Part shown: positions 11,163-23,100 of the stretch, in pieces
How the letters are laid out: each line of letters starts with the position of its first letter
Numbering within the stretch: the first letter of the stretch is position 1
Assembly (NCBI GenBank): GCA_964036275.1
Contig: OZ038440.1
Span: forward strand, 13,367,690-13,431,689
Direction: 5' to 3'
Length of the DNA stretch: 64,000 nt
Origin: Litoditis marina
Lineage: Eukaryota; Nematoda; Chromadorea; Rhabditida; Rhabditidae
The notes under the pieces: model-generated
Database searches by the model: none
What the model was told of the DNA's origin: nothing
Seen by the model: the letters and a program-made list of their open reading frames with translations, nothing else
Translations under genes and position numbers: made by a program

Positions 11163-14100
11163 CTGAAAGTCATGAAACTCAATTTTCTGTGCAGTTTTAT
11201 TGCTAAACGCACGATGGCATCGTTCATTACAGATATTCGCGTTTGTTAGAGTAGTTTTTGTGGACGTAACTGTTGTAAATGTACGACTGAGATTATTATA
11301 ACGAACAGTCTTATATTCGGTATGAAGTTGTCTGCTTCACAATAGTAGAACAAATCCAAAGACTGCGGATTTTTGAACAATTTTTCAATCAATAGTGAAA
11401 GTACACAACTTGATCTAATATTTATTTGTTCGCAAGCCTTTCAATACAAATTGTATCTAAAAACGGAAAAGGTCTAGTAGACAATGCATCGAAACTTTAC
11501 AAATCTACTGGATTCAGATGAAAACATATAAACACAACTAATACTACTGCTTGTTCAGATTTTCAGCCAAATGAATGTTTTTCCCTTCATGTAGCGGGCT
11601 CACCATTACTACTGGCTCGAGGTTTTCTCTCGAGTCTGCGTCTCTCTAATTTGCATGTTCTCTGACACACGTCGAACGAGTAGAAGTTGTTCATGTTTCC
11701 TCCACAGCCCAGGTACCAGAACTGCGAGCATCGACCTAAGAAAACAGTAAGATCAGAACAATTTGAAAAAAATTAAATAGTATGTATGTTCGGAAAACGT
11801 GAAAAGCGTGACGGGAGAAAGAGTGGAGCGATGGACAGTTTTCAAACGTTCTCTTCTTCTCCTACCTCACCGAGGAAGCCCCAGGGGGAGGTACCTTGAT
11901 TGAAAATAGAGCCATTCATGTGTTAAGTTCAAGTTGCAAAAGGATTAAACGATTACTCCGAGAGAGTATCGAATGTTTCAAGAAACATGTTCAACAAATG
12001 AAAATGTTTCTACTCTTGATAATTATTCCAAGTGCGCTTACCGTAATCTCTATCGTGGTAGAACCTATAGCTGGAATGTTGCAGACAGAGTTCGTCATTC
12101 TTTCCGTATCCTATATGAAGAGGCTGGTAACAATCCATTTCTGGCTCTGAAATTCACAACCAAAATTTTACCGTTTCACCCTCTGATTCGTCCCGACATA
12201 GCGAAAAATGGGGTTGGATAATTTTTAAATAGTTTGAGTTTTTGTTATCCTTTTCACAACACATGTACAATGACATTCAGGAGGATTGCACCATGCCACT
12301 AAAAAACGTCTATTAGCCAGCTTCACTGGGTATTGAGTACTGTAGTCGACATGAGCACGACAACGATTATCTATGTATGTGATAGGCGTACCAGTCAGAT
12401 CATTGAACGAGAAGCACAAGTCTTGACATTGAGACAGAGTGTTGAATCGATTTCCATTTCCACCACAACCAGAATAGGCGAACGGACGACATTCTTTCGT
12501 GGTACGATCGTAGTAAAAGGCCGGATATCTGGAATGATTATTGTTGCTCTGAGTGCGTATAATAAAGTATCCCGGTTTATCCCTCCTATTCTGTGCGTCT
12601 TTGTTTTGGGCACTCTTTAAAAGAGCAGAGAAAGATCCTATGTCTTGGGAGACGCAGAGAATAAAAGACACGATGAAAAAGCTGTTCATGAAGTCAGCAT
12701 AATGGTATGCAAGTTGCTGGAAATACCCTCAGCTCGACTGGATTCCGAGATTTAGCAGAAATTAACAACAGTTTCTACAACTCTTTCTCCTACTTTACAT
12801 TCCGTATCGTACGTATTATATTGTCTGGCAATCGAACCACTGATGTTCAGTTATCAGACAATCAGATTCTCACGTTTCACGGCACGTCCCGACTTCGACC
12901 TGCTCCAGACATCGAAAGTTCGTCTCAGGATCCGGCAGTCGAGATTCTAGCTCGTAACCTTCACGAATAATAATTATTCATAAATGTTTTAGTACAGATG
13001 CGCAGCTCATCCGGAGTATAAGGTTTTTAGTTTGATGTCAGAAAATCACGATTAGATTGCAATGTAAGCGTAACTACAAACACGCTAAAATAAAAGTACG
13101 ATTCTCCATGAATTCACAGGAGGTTTGTAGAGTTTCAAATAATTTTTGTACCAGCGCGCTGATTATGTGTGCTACATTAATTATATCACAGTTCAATGTC
13201 GTTTTGAAGTACAGCAATGTGTTTTTGGCAGTCTCTCTCAAGGGGAATTACGAAACTCGCACAATTTCTCGTAACGGAAGTATTTTGTCTACCTGGATGT
13301 ACACAGTGTCGTTGACATGATTTTTCATCCTGGAAGATATTTTGGGAGGAAGCCGTACATTGGTCCCACCAAAAGGGGACACACTCGCCGGTATTGTGCT
13401 GGAAATACGAACATAATTATAGTGTTTTTGCAATTTTAACAATAAAAATCAAACTGATCTGTCATTACCCTCACTATAATCTGATGCGAAACCTATTCAA
13501 CATATTGAAATTAGATCAATGTCGGTGAAAATAGGTTTTATCAACATAAAGTCAATGAAAAGACATTTGGTGTCGCACCTGGAAGTACCACCTTTCCATC
13601 CACTTTCCATCTCCACAAGACTCTGTGTATTTCGAATCGAACCTATCGGAGCAATGAGCTGCAAGGAGAACGCATGAATGAACTAGGCCATACGGTAAGA
13701 TAATTACATTCAGCTATACTAGAAATGAGACGGTGAAACGTGACAGCTCGAACCATTTTGCTCCATACAGAAACTTCACGTTTTTTCCATTTACTTCATG
13801 TATGGAGCCCAGTGAAAACTTTCAATCATACTGTAGCAATTTCCGTAGAAATTGAATCGACTACACGCACCCGGCACCCGTTCCTCTCGATGTCGCTCAC
13901 AAATCCATTGGCAGGTCTCCAGAGATGGGTAAATGTTCTCTCCCGCTCCTCGACAATTACCGTACCTGGAAACGTTGATGATGTTTCACGTCATTTTTTG
14001 TAGTTCTTGAACGTGAACGTTATCAATGAATGTTTTCATGGAATCAATCAGTATCCGAAAAATATTAGATTTTACTTGATTCAGTGAAATCATGTTCTCT

Positions 14101-17100
14101 CGTGAAGATCAAACTTGTTACGGGACGAGAACAAAACAAACATAGCTATTCTGTGAAGAAAAAGATAAAACGACACAAGGCGAACGGACCAGAACATTCG
14201 ACAAGTGTGAGTTGCGTGGTCGAAGAAGTAGTACTGTTGGAATCTTCCGTCTGCCGCACAAGAATCCCGATAGGAGTGGTCGAACGGCTCTATACACGAC
14301 TCTGGAAGAAAATCTCATGGAATGAAGAGAATTAAAAACTGCAATTTCGCTTATAGCAACTATTTTCAAGAACTTCTTCATTTTCTGTCATCGAGGTATT
14401 CCTATATATTGTGGACACATTAAATACAACTAGCGATACCGATATGAGTTTTGTGTATTTTTATTATGTTTTCAGTTATTTTTTCTAATCTTTTTCTTCA
14501 AATTTCACTGATAGCAGATTACAATCTGTGATAAATACTCGATTTGATATAAATAACCGACGTGTTAGTTGTCTGGGGGGTGTCTCGCACAGTTCCTCGC
14601 ATTCCGTCATGTCCGTGAAGAAGTTGTGACTCTCACTACGACATCCTCCCCAGTGAAAAGCCACGCACCTCTTACTAAATTACAAACCGTGAGCGTGAAC
14701 TTCGACTTCAACGTAGCCTCAACATAAATTTTCAAATAATGTGGTGAACATACATCGCAAAGGTGGAATGATAAGCGCTAAATTCATTACATTTCATGTG
14801 TCACTTCTGTTCCGACTACGGTGCATCATGCGAAAACAAAACAAGGGATAGTTGTTTTATCAATCAAATGTTGTGCTCCAAGTATTTTTGGACCAACGTG
14901 TATTCTCTGAATATATATATATATTCCAAATTTCTGACTGAACCAACAGTCATTATAGTTATTTCGTGTGTAAACAACCTCTTATGATCGAAGTAGAATC
15001 GGTTGCTGAATTCTCCATGACGACAATCTTCCATATACGTCCTGTCAAACTTATCGAGACATGCGCCTGGAAACCTCTTGCTAAGTGCTGTTACTTAGGT
15101 TTCCAATTATGACATCTGAGCTGAGATTTTGAAAGATGCTTCTGATAGCTGGTAGAAAGTACGAATATAATGGATTATACCAAACCGTTGAATCATTCCA
15201 AAAACGGAAATTTTTCAATATGATACTATAAATGTTCACCAAGTCGTGGAGCAGACTATACCCACGCCCATGCTTTTCGGGATGCGTTCCTTCACATTGC
15301 CATTCACACGTTTCCTTGTCGTCAAAATTGTTCTTCGACGTCGAAAAACATCCATCGTTCCAGAACATTCGACATTTCCGCATATCCCGATCGAAATAAT
15401 ACCTTCAACAGGCTAGTAGTATGGTCCGTTGTATGCACTGACAACAGCTGACTGACTTCAAAAGCTTGATTTATATTGGGTATACTTCTAGGCTCCTAAA
15501 CTCTCTGGAGCTCTCTTAGGAGTATTTCCATTGTCCAACCAAACTTTCACACGTAACACAATATAGTTAGAGCCAAACTATGCTGCGAAGAACAATTTGT
15601 ATTCAAATGCTAATGAAATCGAATGATGAGGAATGTATTATCTCTATATTAGAGTCTACCTGTTTTTCCACTCCTTTCCACCATTACACGATTTGGTCAA
15701 ATTCACATCAAATGATTCCAAACATTGCGCTGAAAGTATGACAACAAACTTGAAATAATTAATAACTACATAATAGCTGTCGATTGAAAACAAAACACCA
15801 CAAAAGCCTATGGCAAAACTGCAACCTTAGCTATGTCTCGGTCGAGAGTAGAAACAAATAAAAGCTCAAAACAAGAGAGTCTAAGAATGCACTCGTTATG
15901 TTAACGTTTTTCCATGATTCGTCTCGGAGTATTCGCAAATGAATAAACTATCATGATCGAAATGCATACGATTTGTCGACATATGTACTGGATTGAAGCA
16001 TTTATTTTTCTGTATAATATTGATAGTATGAGTGTCTATGGGATTTGCGGAGCGATGTCTTTTACGTACTTATGAAGTATCCCATGACTGTGTAATATGC
16101 TTACCTCCCCCGACTCGTACATTTTTTGTCCACTCGTACATTTTTTATTTGATTATTCAGTAGTAGCTTTCTGATTATGTTAGAAGTTTGGAAAAACCTC
16201 GCTGAATCGAACCGTGCTCACCCCTTGTTCCAATTTACTTGAGAATCAAGGTGGCTATACAAAGTTCCGAACCACTGGCGAAAAATGGAATGGTTTCACA
16301 ATTGATATCGTAGACTATCATTCTCGTCTTGGCAAGCCAATCGTTCTTGTGAAACATTTTTAGGACCCAGAGTTCAAGACTCAATGTATATACCCCGGAA
16401 ATCGAATGGTGCTATCTTTCAGCTTATTTAATATTGTTTCTGTTGTAGGGGCTTCAACATGAGCTGAATGTAAAAAATGGGAATGTTCCTTAGAGTTCAC
16501 AACTCAAACTCTACTCAACTGTTAGAACTCAAAATTGTTCACAACTGGGACAATTGATCGAATGAAAGCAACATATAGGAGGGAACGCCACTGGCGGAAC
16601 AATCTATATAAATTCCAATGTTTTTATTCGAGATCACTAGTAATACATATACAAATGGCAAGCGACGTTCCCCAGCGAGGAAAACCGATGAAGTGTGTTA
16701 GAATTTGAAATATTACAGAACTTCACATTTTCGCGAAAAGGTTAAAAACACCGCTTTACTAACAAAAACCAAAGGGTTTAAATGTATTTGCATTCTATAT
16801 TTATATTCCCCTCCCACTTCATCGTTTTTCAAGCAAGTCAAGCCAGGCAGACATAGACAAATGTAGAAAATAACATACAAGCCACGGTCACCGGGTGGTT
16901 GACTTGACTACTGTACTCCAAATCTTCTCTGTGTTCCTCCTTCCGTTTTATGGCACCCATTTGTCTGTCTAGATCCGATTGAAAGGCCATCGCCCTCATT
17001 TTGGGATTGGTTTCCGTCGTCGGCGTCGCGGCTTCCGTCGCGGTTTCCGTCGGCTGCGTCGCGGTTGCCGTCGGCTGCGTCGCGGTTTCCGTCGCGTGTT

Positions 17101-20100
17101 CCTCCCCGTTCGGTTCATTTTGGGTTGAATCTGGAGCATCATTCTGCATTTCCTGGGTCGGCATCGCCTTTCTCGGTCTGCTAGTTCTTTTTTCCATTTT
17201 GTAAGTGGTATAAACAGCGAAGGCACGTACATTAAAACCTACCTTTTTAGTAACTTTGTTACTTTTTGAGGTGGTTTCTCCCTTGAAGGGAATCATAAAA
17301 TCTATAGGCTTGGCCTCACTTAAAGAAAACTGATGGGTATCTGAGAGATTAGCGTGGGGAACGTTTTGAGAAGCGTTTAGCGTGGGTATATCGCCTGTTA
17401 CAGTAACACTGGGGGTTGAAGTTGGAGTTGGCTGAGTATCTGTCGTACCAGTGGTGTAGGGCGGGTACGGGCGGCGGGTTTCCATCTTGTGACCACAGGC
17501 CGTCACACAATCCTAAACAATGATAACTCAAATAAATTAGATTATAACTCTCTACATTCATGTTCTCTCATTTCAAACAAACGTATTATTTCTATTCTAG
17601 TCTCAACAAACCGTGCTTCTTCAATATGATCAAAATTAAAGCTTGGTGCCTGAAGTGTTGAAGTATCTATCAAGCCAATATGTAGTAAAGAAAGACAGAT
17701 TCACTTTGTAGTTAAGGTAGTTTGGTGCCTGAAGTGTTGAAGTATCTATCAAGCCAATATGTAGTAAAAAATGACAGATTCATTTTGTATTCAAATTATG
17801 CTGTTGTGTTTTGCTACTGCGCAACTATGCCTATGGAGTAACACAGACCAAGTCAGTAACGACATTTTTTCTTATTCTCATGGTCATCATTTTGCCCAGT
17901 ACCTGCGTGTCTTTCCAGATATTCTTGTTTGACGTCTCGCAACCACCCCACCAGAATCTATAAAAGACTTAGGTATGAGAAAGGAACAGTTCTTTCAATT
18001 TCTGGTGAAATACCTCTCTAGCTGAACTAAGAAGTCATGATAATTTAGTTTCTGGTATTTTACCAAACAAACATCTGCCTATTCATTTATGGAACTCATT
18101 TGGACACGCGATTTTAGCGCGAAATTGAATTGACTAGTCTTCAGTAGTATAGTGATATGTAGCAGTGATAGCAGATCAACCAAAGCAAAATGAGGTCAAA
18201 CTACAGCAGACTGAGCCGTTTTGAACTTCTCTTCACGAGATCACGATTCCAAAATGAAACAAAATGTACTAATTACTAATGATGTTAGAATGAGAACGAG
18301 AATAAAAACTTACAAAAGAATAAGAGGGCATGAGAAAGAGAGGAAGAGAAAGACATTACCTCTTGCATCCTCCTTTGGCAGTGTCATAGTAGGCGCGAAC
18401 CTGCCAGTCGTCACCCGAACAATCCTCGTCCCATTTCTCGTCGTAGCCCGAGTCACAGACATCAATCACCGCATCTATAACTAATAACGTTGTAGTTCAA
18501 ACACGATGCATGTCATTATTTTACGAATTCCGAACGAAAACCAACGGGTTCAGGCTACAATCACGGGAGGGGGGGGGGGGCAACATACACCGTATAATAG
18601 AAAGCAAACCCTATCAAAATAGATAATTTTCGCATATGACTCTACATGTTTCGGTTTCCTACGGGTTGTATTTGCACATGGGTTTTGTTTACAAAACTTA
18701 CAAAGATCATTATCATTGAAGAACCACCCGGCTGAACGGAAGTTTAACTAAATCCATTAGCTCACCTTTTTTGCTGTTGTCTTCCTCCGTTTCTTCTGAA
18801 TCCTCCGATACATTTGTAACTTTTTCGCCGGCCTCTTCCATCTTCTCGTAAACTCCTTGGGTGGTCCTCGTTTGTTTCGGCGCCTCGTCCACATTTCGTT
18901 GACCGAATGTCGAACCCTTTTCCATCCCTTGTGAACTTGATGAAAAGGTTGGTGGCAAAGAACTTTCGGTGAAAGTTGTAGTCTCAATGTTAGACAGAGG
19001 TGGTTCTGTTTCTTCCAAAAGTTTAGTTGTTGTTTTTTCCGCTGCAGTGGTTTCCGGATAGTCTGTAGTCTGCATTTCTTTCGATGCTTCTGTTGTTTTA
19101 TGGTCAGGTTGCATTTTTGATTGGACTTCCTTCTCTTCCAGTTTCCCCAATTTCTCTGTAGCTGGCGGAGTTGGAGCGAGATCTGTAAAGTACAAACTAC
19201 ATAGGTGAATTGTTACGTTAGATTCAAGTTTATTCTGCATGTAGATAGATAGAAGAGTTGCATCTTCTATCGTATTATTTACAAATTTCCCGTTATTTAT
19301 CAATTGGGAAACCAAATGTTCACAATTCTAATGAAGTGTATTGATCAAAGTTTTTCTGTTGAACACGCAGTTTGAAAGTTTGAAAGTCTTCAATTAGATT
19401 GTGTTTAAAACTGCGTATCATACATTTAGCGCGTCATAATGTGGACTATTATATTTTCTTTTTTTTTTAGTTCTCCAATCTAACATTGTAGAGTGTCACA
19501 TTCAGCATTTTGGAAAGTCTCGTGTTGGAACGCAAACCAATAACTCTAATCTATTTCACTTACATTCCGTTGGAAAGAGATGTACATCTGTTTCCGGTTG
19601 TTTTGTAGTGGTAACAGAAGGGGTGGTCCGTCTCACAGGAGAGGTCCCTGGTCTCAACATGAACTTCGGTTGGAGGGAACCATGTTCCGGCGGCATTTTG
19701 TGGCCACAAGCAATGTTACACAACTGAAACATAAAAAAGTCATTTTTCATAGAAAAAAAAGTTACGTGAATAGGAATACTTTGTGTTTCTCGGAGTTTCA
19801 AGAGAATAAGACTGATTATTCAGCAAGTTTTAATGTTCAAATGTGTTTTTGCATAGCTTCGGACTGTCCATTCGGAATATCGAAATCTGTTCCTAGTGTA
19901 AACTATTTCTCACGCTCTATATTCATCTGCTACGCATATACTTTTGTGACTCAGAAAGAAAAAGTTGAACAATAAAAATCGAAATCATGGAGTGTGTTTG
20001 AACGATTTCTTCAGCTGAATAAGGCGAACAAACTTTTCTCGACCGAGAAAAAAGTTTTTATTGATTTAGCGAATCTAGGCAGTCATGATAATGTTTTTCT

Positions 20101-23100
20101 ATTATGCTTAATTTCTACTTTTATATCAGGCTTACTGCGAGATTTTTGTTATGCTCTCTGATCATGTAAAAATTAGTATCTGCTACGACTTATAGCTCCG
20201 AGTGGACTAAATCTTCCCACCCCGATAGATGGGAAGAAGTTCCTCGCATCAGACTCGCAGCCGCCGTACCAGAAACTTTTGCAAGCACCACGATCAGTGT
20301 TGAAGAACCAACGAATTACCTGAAGGAAGAAAAAATGATTGAAAAATTTGATGCACACACCCCCCCCCCTCTCTCAATCTCTGTTCTTCTCCCGCTTTCT
20401 ATCTCTCTCTATATCTCTCTTTCCCTTCCTCTATCTCTCTTTTCCTGTCTCTCTCTCCTTTTTTCTCTCTTCTCCTCCGTCCTACCCAGTCCTCATTGTT
20501 GCAGTCTTCTTCAAGGGTTGGATGTAGAGGCTCTTCGCACAAATCATCAACCTGACTTATTTGGGACAAAGTTTTCTCCACCTGCAAAAACAATAGAATC
20601 AACACAACTCATACACACTATTTTCTTCAAAAGTTGGCGTTTTGCACGTTTTCAACATACAAGGTTTTGCAATTTGGGTTATTTTTTCTGGTACTTGTTC
20701 TATGATTTGCTAAACAAACTGTATTAATTTCTACAACGTACAATGATGTGGTGCACATAAATGTTTTTCTACACCATTTCATGTGTCTGCTAGAAGGAAA
20801 CTTATTGAATAAGATGTGCTTGCCTTCTCCTTCTCCCTCGTGAAAAAGTCTGTGGTTGTGGGCAGTTTCGTGGATGGTTGAAACTCTTTGGTGGTTGGCG
20901 TAATCTCGACTTCTTCTGGGGTAGTCACATGGTTAACTTCGTTTGTCGGCGCAGAAATAGTCGTAGTTGGCAAATTATTGATTGAAGTGCCGTTTTCTGT
21001 GTCTTTCTTTAGGGTCACAATGTGATCAACCGTCTCTTTCTCTGCATCGTGCTCGTAACGAACTCTCTCGTCTTCTTTTCTTTCTGATTCTGAGGCGAAG
21101 ATGGAGGGAGGAAGTGTGAAAAGCGTTCGTTTCGATGTTTTGAGATTCAATTGCTGCGACGTGTTTCTCTTATAGTCATCAGGAAAAGCAGACAACTTTC
21201 TCTTGAACTCTTCCATGTATTTCAATCGATCGAACTTGGTCGTAGCTGTTTTCGTTGCAAAATTGCTCTCTTCTCTTCTACAAGTAGTGACAGTGGAGTG
21301 GGCCACTGAAAACAGCGAGAAATGAGACATTTGCTTAATTACGTCTCACTAATACCGAGAAATACCATCAATCCGAAATGAGCTCGAGAGTCCAAAATAA
21401 TCGAACTCGGCACTTTGGGTTTGAGTCTAAATCCAAAATTAGTAAAAAAATTCGAAAATTGATTCTAAAAGTAGCTTTTCGAAGCTACGTTTGTCCTGAT
21501 AGGACCAAATTTGCTACTTATGGAGCCACGTAGTTAACGCGGTTCTGTCTGAGAGCAAGCAGTCACAAAACTCGGAGTTACAGCTATCAGAGAAACGAGT
21601 TAATAGTTTACCCACCAGTACTGTCTTCTGGCGTTGAGCCAGATTGTGGTTTCAGTTCTACCGTAGTTGGATGATCACGTTCCGTGGTCTTCTCCGTTGA
21701 CGCTGTAGCCGGCATATTTAGATCTTTGGCTGGTTCAGTTGGATCCACCTCTTCGTGACAGGTTGTTTGGCAATCTTCCAGAGAATCGAAAAAGTTCTTT
21801 CCTTTCACGTCGCGCGGGTCACACGTGGAATCGTACCAGAATGGTTCGCATTCCTAAAAGTGATTTTGAGACTGAAACGAGAAAAGTTTCACATGAGTTC
21901 CAAATCCGAAATACTAATTACAAGTACGAATGTTTACAACTGATATTTCTGAAGAATACTTTACAAACAACATGTTTTCGGGTGAAACATCCAAGTCCTA
22001 AAACAACTAAACGAAAACCTGTTCAATACAATTTGCTTTTTCTATGGATTGTTACTGGTGAATTAAGTATCACCATGCAAAATGATTCATTATTTTTAGT
22101 CTTTCTGTATACCTGAACTTTGCTGTTCCAATAAAACTTTTCCACCCAGAACGCCGACATGCATTCCAACCGTAGCACTTCGTCGAATTCCGCTAGACAT
22201 CTATCTGGAACATTGTGCCGTTATTGAGTGATCAAATATTAATTGTAGTTTGATCTCGCAAATTTTTAATTGTGGACCGAATAGAAACGTGAATCAGACT
22301 ACAAACACAGCAGGGAATGGGGCTACATTAGGATAAGTTCATGATGTAAAACCTCTCTATAGTATTTTCACTCAACAGAAAATCTACATAATATTCGAAG
22401 TTGCTGAGTTTAGTTTGACCCCACAGCGTTTTGGTAAAATACGAGACTTGGGTTGTCAGGAGACATCGAACTACAACACACATCAAACAAGCAATGAAAC
22501 CAACCAGTATATGTTGTAATTATGTTGAGTTTCCTTTTCTTCTCTTCCTCAGTATACTGCGTTGTTGTTGTTTGTTGTTGAGACAGTTCCAATATTGGTA
22601 CAGTAGTTGTATCCTGAATAAGGACTACTACTATTCAAATACAACGTCATGTGACATTTTTTGACCTGTTTTCCTGTTTAGTGTTTTGTGATGTTTCAAT
22701 TTTTCAATTTTTGTTACATCACTGAACATTTCTTCCTCATGGTACTGTCTATGAACTTCGGCATACGGGTATATTTCATTTGTTTAATCAAACACGAGAT
22801 GATTGTTTTCAAGTGGCCACGTCTCGGTGGATTCACCATTCACCGTCTTCAATCGACATCGCCACTTCCAATAAAACATCTTATCATCTCCTGTTTGGTT
22901 TAACAAATAAAACCCAATCATGAACATTTAGTTGTAGCGTATCCTACCATCTCTTGGCAATTTTCAGTTTTTTATTGCATGGAAATCAAAATTCTCAATT
23001 GTATTTCAGTTCAAAAATTCACCTGATTGGCGGTTTCAATACGATTTTCCTCTATAAGTTTCTTCTCTGTCCGAATATCCTTCGCGCAGAGAGAGTCGCA

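Noticed and set aside
16996..17232. Arg/Lys/Pro-rich 78-codon frame on minus strand
   Set aside because: It is the same repeat DNA as the Thr-rich linker read in another frame; only the ATETATQPT frame continues from Kunitz 5 in phase.
20335..20727. 130-codon open frame on plus strand
   Set aside because: Low-complexity Ser/Leu from a CT microsatellite, overlapping a minus-strand Kunitz exon.
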